Source: Rostrohypoxylon terebratum
Lineage: Eukaryota; Ascomycota; Sordariomycetes; Xylariales; Hypoxylaceae
Direction: 5' to 3'
DNA: 28,956 bases
NCBI GenBank assembly: GCA_022497145.1
Contig: MU386059.1
Coordinates: 1-28,956 of the forward strand
The notes beneath the pieces are model-generated. The model ran no database searches. It had not been told where the DNA came from and worked only from the letters and a program-made list of their open reading frames with translations. Position numbers and translations under genes: made by a program. Each line of letters starts with the position of its first letter. Within the stretch, counting starts at the first letter, position 1. Shown here in pieces: positions 8,790 to 20,300 of this stretch.

Positions 8790-11631
8790 TTAGGCGACAT
8801 ATTGATAAGCCGGAGATCCATCATCCAGTTCTGATCGTTCGAGATAGTCGCGACCTATCAAGGCTTCAATTCGACGCTTAATAAGCGAGACGTCAGGCTT
8901 AAATCGAGTCTTGAGGACTTCGATGACTTCTGAGATGAGAGAGGAATGACCAAGTTCTTTGCGTTGCCTATGATGTTTGTTAGTAATGTCTTACACGAGA
9001 AGATACTACAACACTTACTTCATGATTCTGACGATAGCGGCATCCGTTATGTACATTCTCGTCTCCTCATTCTTCTTGTCGGTTTCTTGGCGTTCTTCAT
9101 CATTCTCAACTCTGTTACTAGCATTGATCGAAGGGACTTTGATCTTAATAGTCTTGCTCACAAATTCACGATTAAATGTGAACCTGTCTCCTGGCTTGGC
9201 AGCTGATTTTGTCTGCGATTCCTTTAAAAGAACACGATATTGTTTGATCACGGAGAGTGATGTCAATACGTTGATCAAGTCGGGCTGGGGGATGTTAGTT
9301 TGCTCTGCGATCTCCTCAAATGTCAACCATTCATCCTCAGCGATGTCATTGAATAGCATTAGAACTATCATGCCATAGGTAGCCACGTTTATTTCGTAGC
9401 GGCGGTCTCTGTTGAGGGGGCCCGTAGTTTTGCCGGGGACTTTAGGGAATAGGCATTTGATATCCGCACTTCCAGCGCCCCCAAGCCAGGTCAGTATGCG
9501 GCCATTGCGGTTGATACTATAGAACTTGAAGAAACTATCCTGAAGTCCTTGAATCTCACGCGGGTAGATAGCTTTTGCTTTGGGGCCATCAGCAAGACCT
9601 GTACGGCCCATGACTTCCTTGGGCCAATTGTTGCCAGCAAGGACACTAATACTCAGTTCTATCCGTTTCTCGTCGGCGTCGCCAAGGCCGCGGATATGAT
9701 CCCGATATTGTTCTGTGGTTTCCTTGGAAGTTCGCATATCCCTGAACATGCCTTCAAACTTCTGCGTAAACGAATTGCCTAATTCGCGCTTCATGCGCGA
9801 TATCATCTCTTGCTCCACTTCTTGGCTTTCTGACTTGGAATGTAATAGACGGCGGGCGAGATGTTTCTGATAGTACTGTTCGAACTTGTCCTTCTCGCCA
9901 AGGTATCGGAGCAGTGTTATCGCCTTGTCGAGCACGTTGTCCACTTCTGCCTCCGTCTTGCCCTTAATGCCCCTCTTTAAGCTGTCGTCGATGAAGAGAG
10001 AAACGTACTCCGAGCTGCGATCAAATGAATTGATGAAATCCGAGAAACTCTTGGTTAATGCAGTCTGCAAAATGAGGTCCTGCTCAAAGCAGGTTGACCA
10101 TAGTATGTCAAATTTATCCTTGAGACCTAAAACATCGTCAACCCATTTAACAGCTGCTGCTGTTTGCTGAGCCGCGGCGGTCAAAGTCTTCGGCTTGGAT
10201 TTCTCCGCCCCATCAACGGGTTCTTCGTCGTTGGCCTGTTGTGCTACACTAAAATCAGTTCCTTTGAGAACTTGCTCGATTTCTGTGCCGAGTTCAACAA
10301 CTCGTGCTGAAAGAACTTTGCGCAGGACATTTTTCTTAACGTCAACGCGGGCTAAAAGCTGGTAAAGGATACGGAGGTCCTCCAACCGCTCATTATCAAT
10401 CATAGCCTTGATGCCGCTACCTTCGAGTCCGAGGAACTCCTCTACGTGCTTAACAATGAGTTCCTCTTCAACTACCTTGTTAATCTTTTGAAGCGTGAAC
10501 TGGGAAAGCGTCGTCTGGCATCGTTCTGCCTCTTCCGCGAGCCGTCTTTGCGTGTGTCGAAGCCATGCGGCCGCGTCGGCTTCACGGATGAGCTTTTCGT
10601 ACTCGGTCTTATAAAATGCTCTGCTGCTTTCGAGATAGATAGGCTCAAAAGTAGTCAGATATAACTGCTCCTGCGGATTCTCGTCGTCCGTCTCGAAGAG
10701 ATCCTCTAGCATGGAAGTACAGCTGCGCAACAAAGCCTTGTCGATAACATCCCCTTCTCTTTCCATGTTGATCTGATCAATAATGGTGGCGTTGAGGATG
10801 TCGAAAACTTGACAGTTCGAACCGTTCTCCTTAAGACTTGATCGCAGAATGTGATCTCGGAATAGGCCAATGGTGGTGGCATAGATGAGAGGGTGGCTAT
10901 GATCGCGGTCGTAACCTCGCTCCAGATACATCAGGATATCGGCTATCATGTTCATAGACATGTTATGATTTTCCCAAGATGTTCTGACGCCTTTCAGGAA
11001 TTTCTCGCCCATAGCACGTCGCTCGACTACGCTTGTACCGCGGGCCTCGTCGAGTGTGACGCTGACGAGATTCGTGGTTATGAGAGCGCGGATAGGAGGA
11101 ATTATCTCGTCTGCAAACCATTGCTCCTCAAACTGCTTGACTCGTTCATACAACTTCGCGCCGGCCTTCTTCAAGACTATCTTGTACGAGTATCGGTAGA
11201 GTTGTTCGAAAGAGAGCTTTCCCGCATTACGGGTGTGGATATCGTGGAATGCTTCCTTGAGCTTCTCCCAGCACTGTTCGAATTCGTCGACCGGGTTATT
11301 AGAGGAGGCTGCAGGCTATTCCATAGACGTTAGCAAATTTTTGAATATATGGGAACAGTTGGGTCGAGGATTATGAGTAAGCAAGGAAGAACAAGGCGAT
11401 TGGCTAAGACATGGAGGTTTTGCGAGACTCGAGACATCACAGACCAGTAGTGCGATTGCGCGGACTGAAGAGACCGCGAGACCTCATACAAATAGCTAGA
11501 GCTAGAAGATTATATCATGCTCTCAGAATGGATAGGGTGGTAGGATATAGGGAATGGCAGATACGACTTACCCTTCGAGGAGGTCTGATGCGACCTCCTC
11601 GCATGATGGAACCTCCTCCTCGGCTGATCAT
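8790..11631 (-). CDS. cul3: Cullin-3, scaffold of BTB-type ubiquitin ligases
   Basis: Three exons on the minus strand: 11631-11572, 11315-9019 and 8967-8790. The introns are 256 nt (gtaagt...tag with a CTAAC branch site) and 51 nt (gtaagt...tag). The product is about 844 residues. The N-terminus carries the short Arg/Gly-rich leader and the FEQLYRYSYKIVLKKAGAKLYERV segment typical of cullin-3, the surface that binds BTB adaptors. The central cullin homology region includes EKDKFEQYYQKHLARRLL. The C-terminus has the winged-helix/neddylation domain with IVRIMK; K786 is the expected Nedd8 acceptor, followed by 58 residues ending YQYVA. Cullin-3 joins BTB proteins to the RING protein Rbx1 for substrate ubiquitination in nucleus and cytosol. 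The codon of K786 is split by intron 2. No defect is seen. The start is the ATG at 11629-11631. Confidence 0.93.
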
Positions 11632-11742
11632 TTTGGCATAATCTTGATGTCCGTAGACCTCGGTTGGTGTTGCGGATGTTTGGTGCTTGATGTAACCATG
11701 CGTCTGTGGATGTTTGAGGCACCTTGGAGTTTGTGGAGTTTG

Positions 11743-11766
11743 TAGACTCGTAGACTCGTAGACTCG
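11743..11766 (+). repeat. Tandem 8-mer, three copies
   Basis: TAGACTCG is repeated three times without change, about 110 bp upstream of the cullin-3 ATG. Confidence 0.7.
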
Positions 11767-12082
11767 GGTGAGATCAAATTAGATTTTCTTCCAATGTACA
11801 AATCCCAAAGCTCGATCAGTGCCCCAATAACCTGGAGTCACGAAGATTCATGCGTCGAGTGGATGCATGCTTGGCAATGAGACGGTACTAGGTAGAAATC
11901 GTGTAATTATCGAGATAGAAATAAATGATAATAGACGGCAAGATTATTTAAACATCTTTGTCGAAATCAAAAGTATATCCAAACCCTCGATATCTAAGAA
12001 AGTAAAAATGATTTTAAGGATATTGCTGTCGTCAATCGTCGCCAAGTAAATCTTACAAAGGTTATTGTATGTAGGAAGTAGT

Positions 12083-12122
12083 GATCTGGATCTGGATCTA
12101 GGTTTGGATATGGATATGGATA
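12083..12122 (+). repeat. Hexanucleotide repeat (GGATCT then GGATAT)
   Basis: Three GATCTG/GGATCT units pass into GGTTTGGATAT and then two more GGATAT units. It is a degenerate microsatellite in the divergent promoter region. Confidence 0.6.
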
Positions 12123-12524
12123 TTAAATGCCAGGCCGTTCTTGCCCTTCGTCATCCCGCCTGGAAGGTGAAGTGGATTAAAGTTGGTAGAATTCCTCAGC
12201 TATTAACCCAATATGAAGGATAGGAAGGTGGGATAAACCTGAATTGCCCCTCCAATCCCAGGGCAGCTTTTGATTACATAATACAATCGTACCTGTACTT
12301 ATGTAATGATACCCAATACGCTAACCATATTTAGTAAGGCGTTTCTCATTTGATCCCCACTATTAAATGCCATGAAAAAACTTCTAGAAACGTATCGAGG
12401 TATTACGGGTATTACGTAGTAGTTGCGAACGTGAACTCTTCTCTCCTCTTTCCAAACCTTTTCTTTTTCCTTTTCTCTTCATCTTCATCAAATAATTGAG
12501 AGAGTCTACATAATACATAATAAT

Positions 12525-14048
12525 ATGGCTTCGAAGCCAGTCGCCAGCCTCATACTCCAACCATTACTCCGCCACTCGAAGATAATATCTCCTTCTATCC
12601 TCCGTCCCCATCCCCAACTACCCCGGACGTTACAGCCAGCCGCCCGTCGGTTCGCACATGCTATTCCGAGACCTCCCAACCATCCAAAAACCCCATCTGA
12701 GCAACAACGGGCGCGAAAGCTTTCCGAGCCACACTACCAATTGACTTTCACTTGCGTCCCCTGCGATACACGGTCAGATCACATCGTTTCCAAAATAGGC
12801 TATCATCATGGCTCCGTGCTCATCACTTGCCCGGGCTGTCGAAATCGCCATATTATCAGCGACCATCTGAACATCTTCGGCGACCGCAAGATTACTGTCG
12901 AAGATCTTATGCGGGAGAAGGGACAGTTAGTAAAACGAGGGACGCTTGGAGAGCAGGGGGATATCGAGTTCTGGTCAGATGAGGCAGAGTTCAACGATAA
13001 ACCTACGTCGGACGGAGTACAAGACGGAGATACAGGCGCTACGTCAAAGCCGGAAGCGGCAAGGTCGCGCCAAACACGGAATCCGTCGTCTCGATCGACA
13101 GATCCAAAACCCACAGCTTCGGCATCGCTAGGAGATGCCGGCTCTCGACCGTCGATACGCGGTTCGCAACCCGCGAACCCCGCGCCGTCGACACGGCGTC
13201 AATATTCAACCAACACACAACAAAATGTAGACAAGCCCAGCCGTTCTAGAAGCAACTTCCGCACGATAGCAAGAGATGCCGATTTACGCGAAGGGCTTTA
13301 CCAGTTATCGCAATGTTTCCTCACAGATTCTAGGAATCGTCTACTGAAGAAGGAGTACCGCCGAGTCCTGAACAGCCGGTGCAGCGCGCTGAGCAGAATC
13401 TCGAAGAAGGCGATGCTATCCGAGGTGAATAAAATCCACGCCGAACGGCACGGCGTCGAAGCTAACGCGAACCCCGAAGCCCAAACTGCTTCAGGAAAGA
13501 CAACGAAACGAAATGGGGGTAGGATTTCTAACCACACCGAGACGCAATCATCGCATTCAAGAAAACCAACCGTCCGCCAGGTGTTCGTCCAAGACCGATA
13601 TGCCGGCGTGCGTCTGTACGCTTTCCCCACCGTTGACAGCCGGCCGCAATACATTCGGACCGGTCCCGGACGTCTCAAACACCGGAGGCGACCGACACCA
13701 TGGACAGGAGAACTAGAGGAAGAGCAAGAGACGAAGTCCCCCGAGGACAAGGGACAGCTTGGGCTGGATATACCTTGCGAGTGGAAAGTGGAAATGCCGG
13801 ACGACGTACCCGACGGATCCGATCGCACGGTTTATCCAACAACCGCGCGAAGTTGGCCCCAACCGGCAAAACCGTCGTATCTATTAGTACCTAAGGATGG
13901 TCAGAATAGCGGGAGTAAAGCCGAATTTTACGAGACTGTTGCTATACGGCGCGCGGCGAGGCGATCCAGAGAAGAAAATATGCCCGTACCAATACATAGT
14001 CCGCCCGGGAGAAAAATACAGAATCCCCCATCACCAGAAGGGGACTAG
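12525..14048 (+). CDS. ZIM17: Mitochondrial DNL zinc-finger protein (Zim17/Hep1 family) with long C-terminal extension
   Basis: A 507-residue single-exon frame. Residues 1-45 are rich in Arg, Ser and Leu and almost free of acid, as in a mitochondrial presequence. Residues 69-150 are a full DNL zinc finger: C77 and C80 (CVPC), C102 and C105 (CPGC), the SDHL segment at 112-115, and GDIEFW at the end. Zim17/Hep1 keeps mitochondrial Hsp70 soluble in the matrix and supports protein import and Fe-S cluster work. Family members are usually about 150-220 residues; here about 350 more follow. A low-complexity linker spans 155-245, a charged, possibly helical segment about 250-310, and a basic region with a Tyr/Pro-rich block (VRQVFVQDRYAGVRLYAFP) near 350-390. 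I do not recognise the extension. A missed intron or a fusion of two genes is possible but no clear splice sites force it. Confidence 0.85.
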   Translation: MASKPVASLILQPLLRHSKIISPSILRPHPQLPRTLQPAARRFAHAIPRPPNHPKTPSEQQRARKLSEPHYQLTFTCVPCDTRSDHIVSKIGYHHGSVLITCPGCRNRHIISDHLNIFGDRKITVEDLMREKGQLVKRGTLGEQGDIEFWSDEAEFNDKPTSDGVQDGDTGATSKPEAARSRQTRNPSSRSTDPKPTASASLGDAGSRPSIRGSQPANPAPSTRRQYSTNTQQNVDKPSRSRSNFRTIARDADLREGLYQLSQCFLTDSRNRLLKKEYRRVLNSRCSALSRISKKAMLSEVNKIHAERHGVEANANPEAQTASGKTTKRNGGRISNHTETQSSHSRKPTVRQVFVQDRYAGVRLYAFPTVDSRPQYIRTGPGRLKHRRRPTPWTGELEEEQETKSPEDKGQLGLDIPCEWKVEMPDDVPDGSDRTVYPTTARSWPQPAKPSYLLVPKDGQNSGSKAEFYETVAIRRAARRSREENMPVPIHSPPGRKIQNPPSPEGD

Positions 14049-14326
14049 GAACAGATTGCAAGGCTTATATCAAGCCCGCATGGGTATACATTAGGAAGAT
14101 ACGACTCACCTCCGTGTTGTGATACCATGTTAGATTATAATACCCCAATCAAAACAGTTAACTTTTCATTCCGATCTTGAGCTGTGAAATATTGAAGGCC
14201 CATGAAGGCATAATTGCATTTTTGATCAACGGTGGATAAAAATGATTCTCAATTCATATTTTCCCATTCTAAACTCTATCCCCTTCTAAATACCAAGCAG
14301 CCTCATAAATCGGCCTGGGACTGACT
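14049..14326. other. Convergent spacer between ZIM17 and UTP20
   Basis: A 278-bp AT-rich gap between two 3' ends. Nothing else is seen in it. Confidence 0.5.
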
Positions 14327-17300
14327 CTAGTACTCTCTCCTCCTATTCCGGTTCTGCAACCCCTTCTCCTTCCTCCGTTTGACCTTCTTCTCCAACTTGC
14401 CCTTCTTCCACTTACCCCACTTCTCGGGCTGCGTCACGGCCTCGATCTTCCTCTTTCGCGACCTACTCTCGCGACGGTTTCTAGCGCGCTCCCGCACCGC
14501 GAGTAATTCTTGTGTGTACACCGCAGTGCCAAACTTCCTCTGCAGGACATCCATGGCTTCACCGGCCTTTGTCTTTAGCCCCTCGTATCTTGTCTTGAAC
14601 ACCTCGTCTATGGAGTACGGCGTCGGGACTGAGGGATCTGTCCGGTGGTGGAGTGGTGTAAGGAGAATGTTGAGGGAAGGTCTTAGAGATGCTTCGGGTA
14701 AGGTTGAGATAAGGATTGATAAGATGTCGAGTGCCGCCACTTTAGGGATGAGCGCACGGGCATTCGGCCGTGTCTCTTCGACAAGAATTTCGGAGAGCCA
14801 AACAAATAGGGTGTGCAGCGTGGTCTTGTAAGTGGTTTCTTCCACATCGAGGCCACCCCATTCCTCCTCCTCATCGTCTGAGTCTTCTGCGTCGCTATCG
14901 CTAGATTCGGCATCTGGCGAGCCAATTTCCATGAATTTGCTTAGCATCAGGATAACTCGAGCAACCTCGGCAGCGAGAGTCTCGTCAAGATCCACTGTAT
15001 TCCCCATAGAGAATGCTCCGTCATCATCCGAACCCGAGGAAGCATTGGTTTTCTTTTGCATTCTTCTCTTCCATCTCTTGACAGTCGCGGGGCTTAGAAC
15101 GCCTACAGCATAAAGAGTTATTTGCCCAGCCATCTGCGGCTGCAACTGCAAACCATGCGACCCAACAAGAGTCTGTGCATTATTCGCGTCCTTATTGTGT
15201 TCATAAAAGTCGGCCAGATAAATTCTCAGTAAACGTACACTTGAGAGTTTAACGGCAGGATCTGGGTGCGAAAGAGGAACTGGGATGGATTGCCACACTT
15301 CGTTGTGTGATAACGCTATTGATGGGTGTTTCTCTATGAGGATTGGAACCATGCGCAAAACGGTGTCAATCAGTTCGGAATCCTTCGAGAAAGTCGAGTA
15401 ATTATTCAAGACATTTGCTGCAGCATCGAGGATGAGACTTGCATCTTTGCGGTCTCTCGATGTAGGTTCTCTAGCTTCGAAGTATAATGAGAATGCTTGA
15501 AATGCGAGCTGTAACACGGAAGGGTTGTCGTCCTGTTCTGTCCACGAACGCATGAGTGTCAGAAACTTCGAAGTTTGCTCCTTGTCTGCTTTCCGGAAGA
15601 TCTCTTTGATTAATTCGCCTGCTGCTAATCGACACTTTTCGCTGTCGTCGTTGACCAAGACGAAGACCAGAGGAATGAAACAGGTTGCGGCGACTTCTTG
15701 GACGAAGTCATCCGCCGATTTCATCAGTAGAAGATGTACAATCTCCATGACCGAAAGGCGACCACCTTCTCTTTCATACTTCAAATTTGCTACCACGAAG
15801 CTGAGTTGTTTGGCCCATCTGTTCTTCTTCTGGGGATAATCGCGAAGAAATTGGAAGAAGGCACCTCGAGCTAAATCTCGCGTATCTTTATCATCGTTGG
15901 TGATCATGACAGTTCCGACATAATCCAGAGTATCATAGACTGTTGCGGTCTCAATTTTCCTGTCAAGAATCGACCGCAAGAAATTAAAGGTGACATGGCG
16001 ATATAGAGGTTCCGTCAGATCGTCCTTGACTTTATTGAGTAACATATCAACTGCTGCATCTTTTACCACAACGTCGCGGCGGTCTCTGATGATGACAGAC
16101 ATAAGCTTGAGAGCACTCTGCGCAAGATCTGTTTCGGTTGACGTTGACATCGAGACACATTTTGATGCCTCCTTTGACGCTACCTTATAAAGTTTCGTAG
16201 CATCGTCAGTTTTGAAAGGAACTTTAGCTAGAACAACTAAGAGTTTGAAGGTCGCGATCTTGACCTCTTCCTCGCCCCCAACAAGCGCATCACCAAGAAT
16301 CGGGATAAAACCAATGATATTGGTAGCATTTCGAATGCTGTCGTGCTTCTTCAACACAGACCGAAGGACGTCAACGGCAAATCGTACAAGCTTGTAGGTG
16401 TACTTGCTGGTTGTGCTGCGATCGCCACTTTTATTGGCTCCTTTCTGAATAAGGTACCGTCGAAGCTTCGGGTCTAGCTTTGGTTCCGACCGGGGCTTCT
16501 CGCTCTCGTATACCTCTTGAATAACTTCATAGCAAAACACCAAGGTATCCCGAGTGCCAGCAGCGGAATTGCTGAACAGACCAGAAGCTATCCTAGACAG
16601 TAAATCGTCAATTTTTCGTACCATGCGAATATCAAGTTTCTCAAGCAGCAATGACTTCAAAGGTCGTACAAGGTCAACCAGATGGTTGACAGTAGCAGTT
16701 CGGGCAATGAGCTCCATCGAGTCCTGGCTCTTCCGGCTCTTGACTTCTTTTGTTGCACTAGTATACTCCTCCGCATCCTTTTCTTGGCCGACGACTCCGA
16801 AAATGTCGTCCATAATAACGCTGACAATTTTGTCCAGACAATAATCAAGATCTCCGGGTTGGAATTGGGGGGTGACATTAACCAAGATGGTATGCATCGT
16901 ATAGGATAATATGTGAAGCTGGTATCCCTTGGTAAGAGCACCTCTCAGTTCATTAAGGACAAACCCAAAATAAGGCGCTCCTAGAAGGGATGTCATGGTT
17001 GAAAGGGTATTCCGTGCCATTTCTCGAGACTCCCACGCCTTGCTTCGCAAGATATGGCAGATATCCGTCAGGACTCCAGGAAGTTTATGGTCCAGTGTCT
17101 CTTTTGGAAGAACTTGTAGAATCTTGACGACAATAATGCCAACAGGAACACGAGAGCTGACCGTAGTTTCATCTTTCTCGTGAAGATATTCCAGGAGCGA
17201 AGGTAAGATATTGGTTAGGACGTCCTCGTTCAACTTCTCATGTGTCGGCATAGTTGCTGCTAGCCTGCATTTCTCTGAAGGTCCCACAGCAGCTTCCGAA

Positions 17301-20300
17301 TCGACGTCCATCGTATCCGACTTTTTTTTTGAAGCTACTATTGCAAGGGTATCGACAAATTTCCCTAGTAGTCTAATCAATTGCTTCTGAAGGTCCGGCT
17401 TCGACTCGATGTAGGTAATATATCTACGAAGAATGGCGCGGTACTGAGGCCATTCCAAAGAGGATGCTATATCAGCAATTGTTGATGCAGCTTGAGCACC
17501 TACACCATGGTCATCACTTCCTTCCTCTCGATTAAAAATAAACTGTTCTAGAAGGGGCACGAAAAAATGCGTTAAGTTTTTGCTACCCAAAGGCGTATGA
17601 TAATTAACCTTAGACAATAATTGAAGGGCTCGCATTTGTCTCGCCGTTGCGGGGCTTAGAATATTGCTGAAGAAGCTAGGGTCGGGATCGTCTTCGTTTG
17701 GCTCAGAATTGATTGCCACGAGATCAGCGACAGGAGGCCAAGACGGCATTCGGGACACCAAGGATCCAAATACTTTCACAGCCTCCCGTCTTACCGTCTC
17801 CGATGGTTCTCGCGCATTGGAATATAGGGCTGGTATTAAGATGTCTAAGAGCATGTCGTGAAATTTGAGTTGCTCTTCACCCTCTGAGCATGCAGCAGCT
17901 TCAACAAACTTGCACAAGCCATCGGCTGAGTTTGCAGACAAGATCCCGTACTCTTCGTCATGTTTGATATAGAAGGTCATGTTGTGGACTAATGGCTGCC
18001 AATCTCGTGCTGTGAACGGTACGTCTCGTGGCCGTAAGATGGCGTTGAATGCTTGCAGTCGTTTCTCGTAGTTCGGTTCATCGACCCGATTACTATCATA
18101 AGAGTTAAGATCTGCGCAAAGTGTAGATAGTTCAAGGGATACTAGATCGTCATCGCGTAACACAGCTAGGACGTTCGATAGCGCCTGTCGGTTGACACGG
18201 TCCTTGAAAAATCCGAAGAGCGATGATATCGTGAAATAGATTCGATCCTTCAACTCAGCCGAAAGATCAGACCCAGCAAGCTTAATGAAATTTTCAAGCA
18301 TAGAGAGAATAAGTCCCTTTGCCCTAGGATTGACGCGTCGCGAAGGTTGGTTTAGTAAAGTAACCGAGATATCAACAAGATCTGTAAGATAAACCGACTT
18401 TTGGACGATGGGAGATAATTCCACTACAGACTCAACGCATGCCATGAGTAGATCTCTTCCTACTTCCCCTTTAGATTTAAGCACAATATTGACGCTCTCC
18501 AGGATAATATTGACGTTTGGATCCAGTAGTTCTTCCTGTATCAACTCGTTGAACTCGGATTGTTCGGCTGGCTGCTGGGATAGACTTGCTAGACTGCGTA
18601 CGATACCAAGTGCAAAGATTTTGACCTCGTCTTTGGTTTTCTCGAGCTTCAAACACCCCATCAGCCGTGGAATAATCTGTCTATTGATGGACAGAAAATA
18701 GGCAGTCTTCGGAATTTGCGACAACGTAGAAATGAATTGAAGGGTACCAGAAACACCTTGGGTTGTCTCGATAGGAAGCTTGTCGAGGCGCGGGCTGACG
18801 ATTTCGTTTATGAACACATCCTTATAAGCAGTCCAGTCAAAACTGGTAGCATTCCGCAGAAGTGAGGTCACACACTTCAATGCTGTAGTTCTGACGACTC
18901 GAAGTAAAGAATTTTGCGTGGGTTGGTCTTCCTCGGTGTCCTCGTTGCTTTGGTTCAGCTTTCTTGAGGAGTATATGAGGCAGTAGAGGACAGCATTAAG
19001 GATTTTGTCAGTATATGGAAGAACATCAGTGCCCATCTCGTTAATCATAGACTCCATCATGTTCAGAAAACCGACTTGCTTTCGAACAGTCAATAATTCG
19101 TGACTGAACGTATTTTCGCGCAAGTGAGTATTTTCAATAATCCGAATTCCTCGAAGATCCCCCAAGGCAATGTCAAGAAACTCCCCCATGTCATCAGTTG
19201 TAAGTTGTCTTAGGACAGCAAGCCTAGTAGCATGGAGGCCATGACGTCCACTTGCAGCACCCTTCTTAGAAATTGATCTTCCATAAAGTAGTCTGAGTAG
19301 TACGGGCATTAATTCAGGCCGCTGCTCTGGCTTAATCTGTTGGTCTCCCTGGAATAACACTGTGAGCTCATTCTTGAACCTGGCTTCGTCAAGAAGATAT
19401 TCTAGATTTTCTTGGAAAGGTTTGACACCTTCTTGCTTCCAGGTAAGGATCGCTTTGAGTGCAGACTTTTGGATTTCAACGTCTCCGTTGGCAAGCATTC
19501 CAAGAAGAGCATCGTAAACTTGCTGGCTCTGGTACAAGACCTTGGGGTTGGTGAATTGCGCAAATACCCCAAGCAGGGTTTTCTTGTCGAAAAGCGACCA
19601 AGATCCATCGGGAAGCTCTTCAGATGAATCTGCTTCATTGTCGTCCTGCTCATCGGAATATTTTGTCCATGAAAGTAGGTATGGAACCAATTTGCGAGAT
19701 CTTCTCTCTGCTATACCAGGAGCAGCTAAGAAGACTTTGAGCGCCTGAGATCTTGCATTAGAGGTTAACAAGGGGACTAAATCTTGGTTTCCTTCGAAAA
19801 TTTCTAGCATGACTTCTGAGGAACATTTGAGAACGTGTTCTGCTTCGTCTGCCCGTCTGTGCAAATTAGACAGATTCCAGCACTCGAAATCTGTGAGACC
19901 GGTATTCGACGAAGCTTTAATCTCCTTTGGTGGGCCCTCCCATCGTTTGGATGGAGTATCGATCCAGTTGAAAGCAAGTTCGCATATGACTTCCTCGCCA
20001 GATTTGTCTTGGCTTATTTGCTGTAACGCTTCGATCGCGGAATCCCAAATTAGCGTTAGACGGACGGTCAGCTGTCCGAAAATAAACGCTGGAACCGCCC
20101 GTCGAAGCCACGAATCATTGCTGAGTTGAGGATAATTCGCCGCTAGCTTTCGAATATGAAGAGATATAAATCGAGCGTTCTGTAGTTCTAGTGGCATTTC
20201 CTCGGTTTGTATCATAGTGGCCAATGATTCTAATTCATCGGGAGCTCCTGCAAGCCGACTAAGCAGCTTTAGGGACGCAGATCGGTGCCGATGCGATGAG

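Larger units (their letters stand above)
11632..12524. promoter_or_regulatory. Shared upstream region of cullin-3 and the Zim17-type gene
   Basis: This 893-bp stretch separates two divergent genes. It contains a pyrimidine-rich tract at about 12437-12489, 35-90 bp before the plus-strand ATG at 12525, of the kind often found near transcription starts of highly expressed fungal genes. CCCCACTA is at 12355-12362 and short tandem repeats lie at 11743-11766 and 12083-12122. No coding sequence is supported. Confidence 0.55.

Noticed and set aside
13298..13828. 176-residue minus-strand frame within the Zim17-type gene
   Set aside because: It is antisense to a frame that includes a clear DNL domain upstream, and its Ser/Arg-rich content is a composition effect. 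It would merit a second look only if the Zim17 extension proved false.
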